From NCBI RefSeq assembly GCF_900110275.1, contig NZ_FODC01000001.1, positions 1,465,198-1,529,197 on the forward strand: a stretch of DNA of 64,000 nucleotides. The letters run 5' to 3'. The stretch is from Duganella sp. CF517 (GTDB lineage: Bacteria > Pseudomonadota > Gammaproteobacteria > Burkholderiales > Burkholderiaceae_D). This document shows, in pieces, positions 45,049-55,398 of this stretch (positions within the stretch are counted from its first letter, which is position 1; every line of letters starts with the position of its first letter). The translations under genes and the position numbers were made by a program. The notes beneath the pieces were generated by a model. The model was not told where the DNA came from and searched no databases. It worked only from the letters and a program-made list of their open reading frames with translations.

Positions 45049-45960
45049 ATGACCACCGACACCCCTTCCATGGCCGACCTGGCCACTTTCGCGCTGGTGG
45101 CCCAGCACGGCGGCTTCCGGCAGGCCGCGCGCGCGGGCGGCCAGTCGGCGTCGGCGCTGAGCGAGGCGCTGCGGAGGCTGGAGAACCAGCTCGGCATCCG
45201 GCTGCTGCTGCGCACCACCCGCAGCGTCACCCCGACCGAGGCCGGGGCCCTGCTGCTGGCGCGCCTGCAACCGGCGCTGGGCCAGGTCGCCGGCGCGCTC
45301 GACGTGCTCAACGACCTGCGCGACAGCCCGCGCGGCACCTTGCGGCTCAACGTGCCGGTCAGCGCGGCGCGCTTTTTCCTGCAGCCGCTGGTCAACCGCT
45401 TCATGCGCGCGTACCCGGACATCGTGCTGGACGTGGTGATCGACAATAATTTCGTCGACGTCGTCGCCAGCGGCTGCGACGCCGGCATCCGCTACGGCGA
45501 GCGGCTGGAACAGGACATGATCGCCATCCCGATCGGGCCGCGCGTGCAGCGCTTCGCGGTGGCCGCCGCGCCCGACTATCTGGCGCGGCGCGGCGTGCCC
45601 GAACACCCGCGCGACCTGCTGCGCCATGCCTGCCTGCGCGGCAAGTTCCTCAGCGGCGCCATCTATCCCTGGGAGTTCGCGCGCGATGGCCAGACCCTGA
45701 CGGTCGAGCCGGGCGGACCGCTGGTCGTCACGCCGACCGTGTTCGATCTGGCGGTGAGCGCGGCCGTGGACGGCCACGGCGTGATCTATCTGTTCGAGGA
45801 GTGGCTGGAGCCGTACATGGCGTGCGGCCAGTTGCAGCCGATCCTGCGGGACTGGTGGGCGGATTTCCCCGGCCCGTTCCTGTACTACTCGGGCCGGCGC
45901 CACCTGCCGGCGCCGCTGCGCGCGTTCGTCGATTTCATCAGGTCGCCCGCGCCGCCGTAG
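45049..45960 (+). CDS. LysR-family transcriptional regulator
   Basis: A 303-residue regulator of the CrgA/AaeR-like group. HTH: LATFALVAQHGGFRQAARAG, ALSEALRRLENQLGIRLLLR; the sensor domain starts GTLRLNVPVSAARFFLQPLV. It is divergent from the aldo/keto reductase at 44052-44930 with a 118-bp gap and most likely regulates it. Convergent with the methyltransferase gene, 9 nt apart. Confidence 0.92.
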   Translation: MTTDTPSMADLATFALVAQHGGFRQAARAGGQSASALSEALRRLENQLGIRLLLRTTRSVTPTEAGALLLARLQPALGQVAGALDVLNDLRDSPRGTLRLNVPVSAARFFLQPLVNRFMRAYPDIVLDVVIDNNFVDVVASGCDAGIRYGERLEQDMIAIPIGPRVQRFAVAAAPDYLARRGVPEHPRDLLRHACLRGKFLSGAIYPWEFARDGQTLTVEPGGPLVVTPTVFDLAVSAAVDGHGVIYLFEEWLEPYMACGQLQPILRDWWADFPGPFLYYSGRRHLPAPLRAFVDFIRSPAPP

Positions 45961-45969
45961 AACGCGGCC

Positions 45970-47505
45970 TCACAGCACGCCGAGGGCGCGCAATCCCGCC
46001 AGGCGCTGGCTGCCGAACTCGGTGGCCTGCGCGAGCAGCTCGTCAAAGTTGGCCTGGTCGCCCTGCAACGGCTTGCCGTCCTTGACGATGCTCTGGCCCT
46101 GGCCCTTAATGATCTGCAATACATAGGCGGCCCATTCCTCGGGCGACGCTTTGCCGGCCTGGATGGCCAGGATGAACAGTTGTGGAAAGCGCGTCAACGT
46201 CACGGCGCCGCCCAGCACCGGGCTGGCCAGATAGTTGATCTCGCCGCTGCCGCGCGCGCGGTCGAGCAACAAGCGGTTGAGCTGGTCGGTGCGCGGACGC
46301 GCGGCCGCGATCGTCGCCTCGTCGTGCGCCGGCGCCAGCGCGGCCTTCTCCGTCAACACCATCAGCGCCTGATGCAGGCTCGCCAGCGGGATGGCGTGTT
46401 CGCGCAAGGCGTGCTCGATCTCGCCGACGCCGCGCACCTGGTGATCGCTCATCAAATCGAGGATGGGCCGGTAGATCGCGTCGGTCAGCGTGGCCTCGCC
46501 CAGCACGCCTTTGACCGTCATCGTCACGCTGTCGCGCGGCGCCACCATCACCACGCGCTGGGCGCGCAATTGTTCGCGGTATTCGAGCGGGTTCAACTTG
46601 CGCGCGCCCTTGACCCAGTAATCGCGCCGGAACTGCTGGCCGACCATGAAGTCGCGCGTGCTCTGGCGGAACACCGGATCGGGCAGCTCGTCGAGCAAGG
46701 CGAGCTGCTCTTGCGTCATGCCGAGGTTCGGCAAATGGTCGAGGTAGGTGGCCGAGCAGGCGAAGTCGATCTTGGCCGGCGCCAGCGCGGCGGCCATGTC
46801 GGCGAACGACATCGGCACCCAGTCGCGGTTGAAGTATTCGTGCGCGAGGTAGTTGCGGTCCATGGCCTCGATCTTCTTGAGGCGCTCGGCGATCTGCGGA
46901 TTGTTGCGGGCGAACGCCGGATTGACGGCCCACAATTTCTTGGCGAAGGCCAGCGCGCCCTCGACCCGCGCCACCACGCCGGCGCCCGCCGGCGCCAGCA
47001 TGTCGGCATGCTGGTTCAACAGGTCGCGCACGGGCACCATCGCGGCCCAGCCGGGCTGGGTGTTGTAGCTGATGTAGAGGACGCCGCCGACCTTGAGCTT
47101 GCGCCGCAGGAAGTCGACGATGACGGCGCGGTTGTCGTCGGAGATCCAGCTCCAGATGCCGTGCAGCCCGATGAAATCGAAGTCGGGCAAGTCGTCGCGC
47201 GCGCAAAATTCGGCGAACGACTGGTCGAACAACTGCGGGCCGCCGCTGAAACTCTCCGCCAGATGCCCGGCGAAATTGGCCTGCGCGGGATTGAAGTCGG
47301 TGCCGTACCAGCGCGTGCCCGAGCCGGCGGCGTGGACGTTGGCGCTGATGCCCTGGCCGAAACCCAGCTCGCAAGCGGCGCCGGATTTCGGCAGCGCCAG
47401 GTTGGCGCTCAGCAGCGCGAGCCTGGCGCGCAGCGGGTTGAGTTCCCCGTAATAACCATAGGTGTAGCCTACGTCCGCGACATAGCCGCCGGTCCAATCA
47501 GTCAT
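45970..47505 (-). CDS. SAM-dependent methyltransferase with methyltransferase regulatory domain
   Basis: A 511-residue protein. The N-terminal class I methyltransferase has the SAM site ACELGFGQGISANV (44-57) and DFDFIGLHGIWSWIS. The middle carries the predicted regulatory domain (PF10119 type: YLAHEYFNRDWVPMSFADMA, DFMVGQQFRRDYWVKG). A C-terminal winged-helix-like segment follows. GAGGAAA precedes the ATG at 47505; a longer frame upstream is not needed. Related proteins are often tied to surface polysaccharide or flagellin modification, but the substrate here is unknown. Confidence 0.87.
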   Translation of the reverse strand: MTDWTGGYVADVGYTYGYYGELNPLRARLALLSANLALPKSGAACELGFGQGISANVHAAGSGTRWYGTDFNPAQANFAGHLAESFSGGPQLFDQSFAEFCARDDLPDFDFIGLHGIWSWISDDNRAVIVDFLRRKLKVGGVLYISYNTQPGWAAMVPVRDLLNQHADMLAPAGAGVVARVEGALAFAKKLWAVNPAFARNNPQIAERLKKIEAMDRNYLAHEYFNRDWVPMSFADMAAALAPAKIDFACSATYLDHLPNLGMTQEQLALLDELPDPVFRQSTRDFMVGQQFRRDYWVKGARKLNPLEYREQLRAQRVVMVAPRDSVTMTVKGVLGEATLTDAIYRPILDLMSDHQVRGVGEIEHALREHAIPLASLHQALMVLTEKAALAPAHDEATIAAARPRTDQLNRLLLDRARGSGEINYLASPVLGGAVTLTRFPQLFILAIQAGKASPEEWAAYVLQIIKGQGQSIVKDGKPLQGDQANFDELLAQATEFGSQRLAGLRALGVL

Positions 47506-47859
47506 GCGTTTCCTCGATCTCGAACTTAACGGGCGCCCGGGGCGCCATCCGGTCCGCGAAAAGCCGCCAGCGCGAGCGTTCCGGGACCCCGTCACTATCA
47601 ATCCGCTATTATCGCCAGCCGGCCGCGAAGCCGATTGCCTGATCCGCCGCCATTACTGCCCGAACCGCCGACGCCGCCGCTTCCGTGCTTCGGGGACGTG
47701 GACACAAATACTATCGCGCCAACCGGCGCAAGACAACATCGTTGTTTCAACGGTGCCGCCGCCGCCGGCCGGGCAGCAACCGTCCGCCATCGCCGCGAAG
47801 GCTGACCGACGGCGCGGTAGAATGCCGGATCGTCCGCCTTGTCGCCGGCCCGCCCTCCA
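47506..47859. other. Intergenic region, 354 nt, divergent promoters
   Basis: It separates the divergent methyltransferase and small membrane protein genes. A CGGTAGAATGCCGG segment (TAGAAT at 47818-47823) resembles the -10 region also seen before mutS (49308). Otherwise nothing recognisable. Confidence 0.4.
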
Positions 47860-48498
47860 ATGAAAAAAATCCTCGCGCTCAGCCTGCTCGTCCTCGTCGC
47901 GCTGTATGTCCTCAAGCTGATGGTCTACCAGCCTTACATGTGGAAAAAGGCCATCGCCAGTCCGGAGCATCGCCTGCAATCGGGCAGCTATATCTTCACC
48001 ACGTCGATGGAGCACAACGGCAGCCAAAGCCGCGAGCGCGCCTATTTCATCTTCAAGGTGGTGGAGATCGAAGGCGACCATGTGCGGCTCGCCGTGGTCC
48101 GGCAGCTGTCGCCGCCGAACCAGCCGCTGTCCGCCTTTTCGACCACGAAGGACGAGTATGCATCGCTGAAAGACGGCGTGCGCGACCTGACCGTCACCAA
48201 AATAGCGCAGGCGGATCTGTACGGCAAGGAGGCCAGCCATACGTTGAACGACCGGTTGCTGGCGAAATATCCGTCGTTGAACAGCTCGCGGTATTATTTT
48301 GAAGACGATACCGAACTGAGAACGGAGGCCGCCGCGAACCCGGCGACCGTCATGGAGGCCGAGGCCTATCTGCGCCTCGTCTTTTCGAAGGCCGAGATCG
48401 TCGCAAACGGCAAGCTGGTGCCCTGGGTGTTGAACAACAGCCCGACGCCGCAACTGGCGCCGGGACTGTCGAAACAGATCGATGTGATCGTGAACTGA
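47860..48498 (+). CDS. Hypothetical single-pass membrane protein
   Basis: A 212-residue protein not recognised. One N-terminal membrane segment (ILALSLLVLVALYVLKLMV) is followed by a soluble, presumably periplasmic, part rich in beta-strand pattern (SYIFTTSMEHNGSQSRERAY, HVRLAVVRQLSPPN). I take the ATG at 47860 (MKKILAL), which gives the natural lysine-rich N-terminus. It ends 22 nt from the convergent glutathione transferase gene. Confidence 0.75.
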   Translation: MKKILALSLLVLVALYVLKLMVYQPYMWKKAIASPEHRLQSGSYIFTTSMEHNGSQSRERAYFIFKVVEIEGDHVRLAVVRQLSPPNQPLSAFSTTKDEYASLKDGVRDLTVTKIAQADLYGKEASHTLNDRLLAKYPSLNSSRYYFEDDTELRTEAAANPATVMEAEAYLRLVFSKAEIVANGKLVPWVLNNSPTPQLAPGLSKQIDVIVN

Positions 48499-48520
48499 CG
48501 CTGTGGCACGGCCGTGAAGG

Positions 48521-49135
48521 CTAGCCTTCGGTGGCCGCCATCGCGCGCTGCCATGCCGGGCGCGCCTTGATCGATTCGACGAACGCCTTCAGCTTCGGCC
48601 AACGCTGCCCCTCGGGCTGCTGGGTGGCCAGGATGACCGGGAAGCTCAGCATGATGTCGGCGGCGCTCAAGTCGTCGCCGATGAAGAAGCCCGACGGCTG
48701 CAGGATGCCTTCCAGGTAATCGAAATAGCTGACGATCTCGCCGTCGATGCGCCCGTGCAGCGGCGCGCCCCCGTCGCCCAGCCGCGAGACATAAATACGC
48801 AGCAGCAGCGGCAGCATCGCCGAGCCCTCGGCAAAGTGCATCAGTTGCAGGTGCTTCAGCGCGGCCTTCGATCCCGGCTCTGGCTGCAGGCGCCCTTCCC
48901 CGTAGCGGTCGCAAAGATATTGGGCGATCGCGCCCGACTCTTCGATCAGTTCACCGTCGTCCTCCAGCAGCGGCGACTTGCCCAGCGGATGGATTTTCTT
49001 CAGCTCGGGCGGCGCGAAGTTGGTTTTCGCATCGCGCTGGTAGCGCACGATTTCGTACGGCAGGCCCAGTTCCTCGAGCAACCAGACGATCCGCTGCGAG
49101 CGGCTTTTGTTCAAATGATGGACCCGGATAGTCAT
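48521..49135 (-). CDS. Glutathione S-transferase family protein
   Basis: A 204-residue GST. The thioredoxin-fold N-terminus has VHHLNKSRSQRIVWLLEELG (Ser in the RSQR position likely activates glutathione), LGKSPLLEDDGELIEESGAI, then an all-helical C-terminal domain with SAADIMLSFPVILA. It conjugates or reduces with glutathione; its substrate is unknown. Divergent from mutS. Confidence 0.9.
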   Translation of the reverse strand: MTIRVHHLNKSRSQRIVWLLEELGLPYEIVRYQRDAKTNFAPPELKKIHPLGKSPLLEDDGELIEESGAIAQYLCDRYGEGRLQPEPGSKAALKHLQLMHFAEGSAMLPLLLRIYVSRLGDGGAPLHGRIDGEIVSYFDYLEGILQPSGFFIGDDLSAADIMLSFPVILATQQPEGQRWPKLKAFVESIKARPAWQRAMAATEG

Positions 49136-49307
49136 GTGTTTCCTTTTCAGCGTTGTGGGTGTCGACCGTTCGATTTATAGCACACGCGGTGTTCGGTACG
49201 GAAAGTCGGAGCGCGATCGAATTGCGGACGCCGCCGACGGCCGCTGATTTCCCATTTACATGATTTTCCAAGGCGGTAGCAAATGGGCTATCCGTGCCCG
49301 AAAGCGG

Positions 49308-49313
49308 TAGAAT
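49308..49313 (+). promoter_or_regulatory. Possible -10 box of mutS
   Basis: TAGAAT in the context GCGGTAGAATGTCGG lies 69 bp before the mutS ATG. The same context occurs before the gene at 47860. No good -35 box is visible, so confidence is low. Confidence 0.35.
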
Positions 49314-49382
49314 GTCGGGTTACGCGCCACGGGCGTTACGCCCCGGCAAAACCAGACTCATCGCACCGCCGAAAAAGAACCA

Positions 49383-52094
49383 ATGACCACCGTCCCCAAC
49401 GAAATCAACGCCGCCGCCGTCAAGAACAGTCCCACAGAAAAAATCACGCCGATGATGCAGCAATATCTCAGCATCAAGGCCGACTATCCGGACATGCTGG
49501 TGTTCTACCGCATGGGCGATTTCTATGAGCTGTTCCATTCCGACGCGGAGAAGGCGGCGCGCGTGCTCGGCATCACGCTGACGGCGCGCGGGTCGTCGGG
49601 CGGCCAGCCGATCAAGATGTGCGGCGTGCCGTTCCATTCGCTGGAAGGCTATCTGGCCAAGCTGGTCAAGATCGGCGAGTCGTGCGCGATCTGCGAACAA
49701 ATCGGCGACCCGGCCACCAGCAAGGGCCCGGTCGAGCGCAAGGTGATGCGGGTGGTGACGCCGGGCACGCTGACCGACGCCGACCTGCTGCCGGAAAAGG
49801 CCGAGCGCCCGCTGCTGGCGATGTGCATCATCAGCCAGCGCAAGGTGTGCACCGCCGGCCTGGCGTGGCTGTCGCTGGCCAGCGGTTCGCTCAAGCTGAT
49901 GGAATTCTCCGGCGACAGCCGCACCGTCAACACCCGCATGCAGCAGGAGCTCGAGCGCATCGCGCCGGCCGAGATCCTGCGCGGCGACAACGCCGACCTG
50001 TTCGAGGAGGCCGTCGGCTGCCACGTCAACCGGGTGCCGGACTGGCACTTCGACGTCGTCACCGGCCACAAGTCGCTGCTCGATCAATTGGGCGTGGCGA
50101 CGTTGACCGGCTTCGGCGCCGACGGCCTGGGCGCGGCGTTCGGCGCGGCCGGCGCGCTGCTGCGCTACGCTCAGTCGACCCAGGGTCGCGGCCTGCGGCA
50201 CGTGCGCAGCCTGAGCACCGAGACCGAGAGCGAATTCATCGGCCTGGACGCGGCCACGCGCCGCAACCTGGAGCTGACCGAGACCATCCGCGGCCAGGAA
50301 TCCCCCACCCTGTTCTCGCTGCTGGACCACTGCCGCACGGCGATGGGTTCGCGCCTGCTGCGCTACTGGCTGCACCACGCGCGCCGCGACCAGGGCATCG
50401 CCCGCTCGCGCCACCAGGCCATCGCCGCGCTGGCGCAGGCCGACGCCACCGGCGGCCTGTCGCACACCCTGGCGCAGGTGCCCGACATCGAACGCATCAC
50501 CACGCGCATCGCGCTGCTGTCGGCGCGTCCGCGCGACCTGGCCAGCCTGCGCGACGGCGTCAAGCAGCTGCCGGCGCTGCGCCACGGCTTGCAGCGCGCG
50601 CTGACCGATCCGAATGGTTTGCTCGCCGCGATCCACGGCGACCTGTCGTCGCCGGAGCAATGCCTGGACCTGCTGGTGCGCGCGGTGGCGCCGGAGCCGG
50701 CCAACATGGTGCGCGACGGCGGCGTGTTCGCGCGCGGCTTCGACGCGGAGCTCGACGAGCTGCGCGCGCTGTCGGAAAACGCCGGCCAGTTCCTGGTCGA
50801 CCTGGAGACGCGCGAACGCGCCCGCACCGGCATCGCCAACCTGCGCGTCGAGTACAACAAGGTGCACGGCTTCTACATCGAGGTCACGCACGGCCAGACC
50901 ACCAAGGTGCCGGACGATTACCGCCGCCGCCAGACCTTGAAGAACGCCGAACGTTACATCACGCCGGAACTGAAGGCGTTCGAGGACAAGGCGCTGTCGG
51001 CGCAGGACAAGGCGCTGGCGCGCGAGAAGATGCTGTACGACCAGCTGCTGGCCGACCTGGCGCCGTTCATCGGCTGCCTGCAGACGATCGCCAAGGCGCT
51101 GTCGCAGCTCGACGCGCTGGTGTCGCTGACCGACCACGCGCTGCGCCACAACTGGTGCGCGCCGCAGCTGGTCGACGGCCCGTGCATCAACATCGTCGAG
51201 GGCCGCCATCCGGTGGTCGAGAACCAGATCGAGCGCTTCATCGCCAACGATTGCCGTTTCGTCGACGAGCGCCGCCTGCTGCTGATCACCGGTCCGAACA
51301 TGGGCGGTAAATCGACCTTCATGCGCCAGGTGGCGTTGATCACGCTGCTCGCCTACGTCGGCAGCTACGTGCCGGCCACCAGCGCGACGATCGGCCCGAT
51401 CGACCGCATCTTCACCCGCATCGGCGCCACCGACGACCTGGCCGGCGGCCGTTCGACCTTCATGGTGGAGATGACCGAGTCGGCGGCGATCCTCAACGGC
51501 GCCACCGAGCATTCGCTGGTGCTGATGGACGAAGTGGGACGCGGCACCTCGACCTTCGACGGCCTGGCGCTGGCGTGGGCGATCGCGCGCCACCTGATCG
51601 ACACCAGCCGCAGCTTCTCGCTGTTCGCGACCCACTACTTCGAACTGACGCAGCTGCCGGAGAGCCATCCGACGGCGGCCAACGTGCACCTGTCGGCGGT
51701 CGAGCACAAGGACAGCATCGTGTTCCTGCACGCGGTGCAGGACGGCCCGGCGTCGCAGAGCTACGGCTTGCAGGTGGCGCAGCTGGCCGGCGTGCCGCAG
51801 ACGGTGATCAAGGCGGCGCGCAAGCACCTGGCGCGTCTCGAGGCGCAGGCGCTCGACGCCACGCCGCAGCTGGACCTGTTCGCGGCGCCGGCCACCGACG
51901 CCAACGACGAACCGGCGGAAACGCCGGGCTCCGCCGACGGCGCCGGCGACGGCGATCCGACGCCGGCCATGCGCGAGCTGCTCGACGCGCTCGACGATCT
52001 GGACCCGGACGCGCTGACACCGCGCGAGGCGCTGGAGCGCTTGTATCAGCTTAAGCATCGAGTGAAGCGCATGACGGAGACCGCGCAGGCATGA
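49383..52094 (+). CDS. mutS: DNA mismatch repair protein MutS
   Basis: A 903-residue MutS. The mismatch-binding domain has the Phe-x-Glu motif ([11 protein letters not shown]) near residue 40. Connector, core and clamp domains follow. The Walker A motif is GPNMGGKST at 637-645, and Walker B is [12 protein letters not shown] at about 710. The C-terminal region (from about 800) carries an Ala/Asp-rich linker and the short tetramerisation segment with [19 protein letters not shown]. It recognises mispaired bases and starts repair with MutL. The ATG at 49383 begins [10 protein letters not shown]. The stop overlaps the next gene in ATGA. Confidence 0.98.
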   Translation: MTTVPNEINAAAVKNSPTEKITPMMQQYLSIKADYPDMLVFYRMGDFYELFHSDAEKAARVLGITLTARGSSGGQPIKMCGVPFHSLEGYLAKLVKIGESCAICEQIGDPATSKGPVERKVMRVVTPGTLTDADLLPEKAERPLLAMCIISQRKVCTAGLAWLSLASGSLKLMEFSGDSRTVNTRMQQELERIAPAEILRGDNADLFEEAVGCHVNRVPDWHFDVVTGHKSLLDQLGVATLTGFGADGLGAAFGAAGALLRYAQSTQGRGLRHVRSLSTETESEFIGLDAATRRNLELTETIRGQESPTLFSLLDHCRTAMGSRLLRYWLHHARRDQGIARSRHQAIAALAQADATGGLSHTLAQVPDIERITTRIALLSARPRDLASLRDGVKQLPALRHGLQRALTDPNGLLAAIHGDLSSPEQCLDLLVRAVAPEPANMVRDGGVFARGFDAELDELRALSENAGQFLVDLETRERARTGIANLRVEYNKVHGFYIEVTHGQTTKVPDDYRRRQTLKNAERYITPELKAFEDKALSAQDKALAREKMLYDQLLADLAPFIGCLQTIAKALSQLDALVSLTDHALRHNWCAPQLVDGPCINIVEGRHPVVENQIERFIANDCRFVDERRLLLITGPNMGGKSTFMRQVALITLLAYVGSYVPATSATIGPIDRIFTRIGATDDLAGGRSTFMVEMTESAAILNGATEHSLVLMDEVGRGTSTFDGLALAWAIARHLIDTSRSFSLFATHYFELTQLPESHPTAANVHLSAVEHKDSIVFLHAVQDGPASQSYGLQVAQLAGVPQTVIKAARKHLARLEAQALDATPQLDLFAAPATDANDEPAETPGSADGAGDGDPTPAMRELLDALDDLDPDALTPREALERLYQLKHRVKRMTETAQA

Positions 52095-53089
52095 CGCGCG
52101 CCGCGTCCCGGTTGGCTGTGGCGCGAAGGATCGCGCTGACCGCCGCGCTCGGCGTCGTGGCGGCGCTGGCGCCGGCGCAGGCGCGCGAGCGCGCCGCCCC
52201 GGCCGGCAAGGGCTTCCAGTTCGCGGTGATCGGCCATCCGTTCAAGCAAGGCGCCGACGAGGCGCCCCTCAAGCGCGCCATCGCCGCCGCCATGCAGGGC
52301 AATCCGGCCTTCATCGTCGCCACCGGGATCAAGGGCGACAAGGAACCGTGCAGCGACAAGCTGTACGCCGCGCGCCACGCGATCCTGGACGACGCGGCCG
52401 CGCCGGTGGTGGTGTCGCTGGCCGGCAGCGACTGGAGCGCCTGTCTCAATTCGGCCGGCCGCTCGAACGCGATCGAACGCCTGAACCGCCTGCGCGAACT
52501 GTTTTACGGCGAGCCCGAATCGCTGGGCGCGCAGCGCATCGCGCTGTCACGCCTGTCGAGCACCGCCAAGTTCCGCAGCTACGCCGAAAACGCGCACTGG
52601 GAATACGGCAAGGTGCTGTTCGCCACCATCAATCTGCCGGCCAACAATAACCACTACCGCCCCGAGGCGGGCCGCAACAGCGAGTACGAGGACCGCCTGG
52701 TCGCCAACCGCGCGTGGCTGCACCGCCTGTTCACGCTGGCCGCGCGCCAGAAATTGCAAGGCCTGGTGCTGTTCTCGGACGGCGCCATCGGCTTGCAGGA
52801 GGAGGAAGGGTTTTCGCTGTTGCCGCGTTTCGAGTCGAAACAGGACGGCTTCGCCGAACCGCGCCGTCAAATCAACACGCTGGCGAAAAAATTCAAGGGG
52901 AAGGTGCTGCTGGTCGATACCCAGATCCAGACCCAGGTCGGCGCCGCCGGCAGGACCGAGACGGCCATCGACTGGCGCGGCAACGTCGGGCATCTGAGCG
53001 TGGCCGCCGAATCGGCCGAGGTGCGCGTCAATCCCGACGCCGCCACCCTGTTCACCATCAAGGGCGGCGGCGCCGAGACGACGCCTTGA
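52091..53089 (+). CDS. Hypothetical secreted protein, metallophosphoesterase-like
   Basis: A 332-residue protein with a signal peptide ([20 protein letters not shown]). The order of segments ([61 protein letters not shown]) resembles the calcineurin-like phosphoesterase fold, but several metal ligands (D-x-H, GNHD) are missing or altered, so it may be inactive. Its ATG overlaps the mutS stop in ATGA, so it is co-translated with mutS, though a periplasmic protein is unlikely to act in mismatch repair. Confidence 0.75.
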   Translation: MTRAASRLAVARRIALTAALGVVAALAPAQARERAAPAGKGFQFAVIGHPFKQGADEAPLKRAIAAAMQGNPAFIVATGIKGDKEPCSDKLYAARHAILDDAAAPVVVSLAGSDWSACLNSAGRSNAIERLNRLRELFYGEPESLGAQRIALSRLSSTAKFRSYAENAHWEYGKVLFATINLPANNNHYRPEAGRNSEYEDRLVANRAWLHRLFTLAARQKLQGLVLFSDGAIGLQEEEGFSLLPRFESKQDGFAEPRRQINTLAKKFKGKVLLVDTQIQTQVGAAGRTETAIDWRGNVGHLSVAAESAEVRVNPDAATLFTIKGGGAETTP

Positions 53090-53098
53090 TCGACTAGG

Positions 53099-53641
53099 TT
53101 AGTGGATCGGATGGATGGCGACGTGGTCGCCGTCTTCGCCTTCGTCGTCCTCGTCACCGTGGTGGTGGCCGTGGGCGCCGTGCACGTGGCCGTGGGCGAT
53201 TTCCTCGTCCGACGCTTCGCGCACTTCGGTGACGTTGAGCGAGAAGCGCAGCGCCATGCCGGCCAGCGGATGGTTGCCGTCCAAAACGACCTTGTCGTCG
53301 GCGATGTCGGTGACGGTGAAGATCATCGCTTCGTCGGCGTCGTCGCCGTCGGGCATGCCCTCGAACTGCATGCCCACTTCCAGCGGCTCCGGCAGGCGGT
53401 TGCGCGGCTCGACCTTGACCAGCGCGGCGTCGTAGTCGCCGAACGCGTCTTCCGGCTCGATCTGGATGATCGACGAATAGCCGACTTCCTTGCCGTCCAG
53501 TTCTTCTTCGATTTTTGGCAGGGTGTTCTCGTAGCCACCGTGCAGATAGACCATCGGTTGACGGCCGTCTTCGATCAGATTGTCCTGTGCATCGGACAGT
53601 TTGTAATTCACAGTCACGACCGTGTTCTTGGCAATCTTCAT
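53099..53641 (-). CDS. slyD: FKBP-type peptidyl-prolyl isomerase SlyD
   Basis: A 180-residue SlyD. The FKBP domain starts MKIAKNTVVTVNYKLSDAQ and includes VYLHGGYENTLPKIEEELDG. The inserted-in-flap chaperone domain follows (YSSIIQIEPEDAFGDYD to VVLDGNHPLAGMAL). The His-rich metal-binding tail (HGHVHGAHGHHHG) is acidic and ends in HPIH. It isomerises prolyl bonds, acts as a chaperone and binds nickel. It ends 9 nt from the convergent hypothetical gene. Confidence 0.96.
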   Translation of the reverse strand: MKIAKNTVVTVNYKLSDAQDNLIEDGRQPMVYLHGGYENTLPKIEEELDGKEVGYSSIIQIEPEDAFGDYDAALVKVEPRNRLPEPLEVGMQFEGMPDGDDADEAMIFTVTDIADDKVVLDGNHPLAGMALRFSLNVTEVREASDEEIAHGHVHGAHGHHHGDEDDEGEDGDHVAIHPIH

Positions 53642-53769
53642 TTGAATTTCCTTTCTGTTATGAGCAGGCAGATTATACCTTTAATCGTCCGGCGGGCCGC
53701 GCCGCAGCGGCGCACCCGCAATGCCATGCAGGCCGGACGGATTACGGCGCTTCGCCCCGGGCGCCGGTT

Positions 53770-53775
53770 TATAAT
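53770..53775 (+). promoter_or_regulatory. TATAAT box directly before roxA
   Basis: A perfect TATAAT ends 5 nt before the roxA ATG, and no Shine-Dalgarno sequence precedes the ATG. If used, transcription would begin at or next to the ATG and yield a leaderless mRNA. A -35 box is not evident. Confidence 0.4.
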
Positions 53776-53780
53776 GCGGT

Positions 53781-54902
53781 ATGAAAAAAATACCGCTCCT
53801 CGGCGACATCACGCCGGCGCAGTTCCTGCGCGACTATTGGCACAAAAAGCCACTCCTGATCCGTAACGCCATCCCCGGTTTCAAGCCTCTGCTGAGCCTG
53901 GACGCCCTGACCAGGCTGGCCTCGACCAACCATGCCGAATCGCGCCTGATCGCGGCCGTCGACGGCCAATGGTCGATGCAGCACGGGCCGCTGGAAAACC
54001 TGCCGCCGCTGACGCAAAAGGAATGGACGCTGCTGGTCCAGGGCGTCAACCTGTTCGACGCCAAGGCCGACGCGCTGCTGCGCCAGTTCCGCTTCATCCC
54101 CGACGCCCGCCTCGACGACTTGATGGTCAGCTTCGCCACCGACGGCGGCGGCGTCGGTCCGCACTTCGATTCCTACGACGTGTTCCTGCTGCAGGCGCAG
54201 GGACAGCGCCGCTGGCGCATCGGCCCGCAGAAGGACCTGAGCCTGGTCGACGGCCTGCCGCTCAAGATCCTGGCCAATTTCAAGCCGAACGAGGAATTCG
54301 TCCTCAATCCGGGCGACATGCTGTACCTGCCGCCGCACTACGCGCACGACGGCGTGGCCATCGGCGATTGCCAGACCTATTCGATCGGCTTCCGCTCGCC
54401 GTCGTACCAGGAGCTGGGCGAGGCGTTCCTGCAATTCATGGCCGATTCGATCGACCTGCCGGGCCGCTACGCCGATCCGGAGCTGGAGGCGACCGCCAAG
54501 CCGGCCGAGATCCCGCGCCACATGCTCGACACGATCACCGAGGAAATCAACAAGGTGCGCTTCACCGAAGAGGACGTGACGATCTTCCTGGGCGAGTACA
54601 TGTCCGAGCCCAAGCACAACGTGTTCTTCACCGGGCCCGCCAAACCGCTGACGTTCGGCAAGTTCGGCGAGGCGGCCGCGAAAAAGGGCCTGTCGCTGTC
54701 GCGCAAGACGCAGATGCTGTATCGCGGCAAGCACGTGTTCATCAACGGCGAATCGTTCGGCGTCGGCCGCGCCGACAAGGTGGCGCTGGAATTGCTGGCC
54801 AATCACCGCGCGCTGACCGGCGCCGAGCTGGCGACGGCGTCCGACGACGTGATGGACGCGCTGTACACGTGGTACCAGGACGGCTGGGTCGAACTGGGCT
54901 GA
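53781..54902 (+). CDS. roxA: Ribosomal protein L16 arginine hydroxylase (cupin/JmjC, RoxA/YcfD)
   Basis: A 373-residue 2-oxoglutarate/Fe(II) oxygenase that hydroxylates an arginine of ribosomal protein L16. The start has the typical LLGDITPAQFLRDYWHKKPL. Iron ligands are His128 and Asp130 (VGPHFDSYDVFLLQAQGQ), with a downstream histidine in LPPHYAHDGVA (His186 or His189). The C-terminal winged-helix dimer domain follows. Length matches YcfD. It lies 20 nt before the next gene, so the two form a pair. Confidence 0.92.
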   Translation: MKKIPLLGDITPAQFLRDYWHKKPLLIRNAIPGFKPLLSLDALTRLASTNHAESRLIAAVDGQWSMQHGPLENLPPLTQKEWTLLVQGVNLFDAKADALLRQFRFIPDARLDDLMVSFATDGGGVGPHFDSYDVFLLQAQGQRRWRIGPQKDLSLVDGLPLKILANFKPNEEFVLNPGDMLYLPPHYAHDGVAIGDCQTYSIGFRSPSYQELGEAFLQFMADSIDLPGRYADPELEATAKPAEIPRHMLDTITEEINKVRFTEEDVTIFLGEYMSEPKHNVFFTGPAKPLTFGKFGEAAAKKGLSLSRKTQMLYRGKHVFINGESFGVGRADKVALELLANHRALTGAELATASDDVMDALYTWYQDGWVELG

Positions 54903-54921
54903 TCAATCAGGCGGAGGCGCG

Positions 54922-55398
54922 ATGGAAAGGCAAGTATTTCCCTTTACAACCAGGGGCGGGTTTGTCGAACAACTGGCCGCCTGCCTGCCCCGCGCCGAGC
55001 ACACGCTGCGGCTGTTCGATCCCGATTTCGCCATCTGGGACCTGGGCGGCAGCGCCACCGACGCGGTGTTGCGCCGCTTCCTGAAAGCCGGCGGCCGGCT
55101 GCAGCTGGCCGCCCACGACGGCCGCGTGCTCGAGCGGGAGGCGCCGCGTTTCTTGCGTTTGGTTAAGGATTACGGCCACGCGGTCGAGTTTAGGCGCACC
55201 AGCCAGTCGCTGCGGCAACTAACCGACTCGTTCTGTATCGCCGACGAACGCCATCTGGTGCGGCGCTTCCATTCGGATCATTTCCGTGGTGAAGCAGTTT
55301 TCGACGGTCCGGCCGACATAAACACCCCTTTGGAACGTTTCCTTACAATTTGGGACGAATCAGGCGCGGGAATGTTTGCAAATTCAACAGGACTTTGA
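54922..55398 (+). CDS. Uncharacterised small protein of a Burkholderiales family
   Basis: A 158-residue protein. I recognise a pattern seen in a small uncharacterised Burkholderiales family (possibly DUF7931; I am not sure of the number): LRLFDPDFAIWDLG, RLVKDYGHAVEFRRT, DSFCIADERHLVRRFHSD and a C-terminal FLTIWDESG. The HLVRRFHSDHFRGEA segment vaguely recalls a phospholipase D-like fold. No signal or membrane segment. It is 19 nt behind roxA and probably in its operon. Confidence 0.7.
   Translation: MERQVFPFTTRGGFVEQLAACLPRAEHTLRLFDPDFAIWDLGGSATDAVLRRFLKAGGRLQLAAHDGRVLEREAPRFLRLVKDYGHAVEFRRTSQSLRQLTDSFCIADERHLVRRFHSDHFRGEAVFDGPADINTPLERFLTIWDESGAGMFANSTGL

Noticed and set aside
49320..52058. 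Minus-strand 912-codon frame opposite mutS
   Set aside because: Antisense shadow; mutS is complete on the plus strand.
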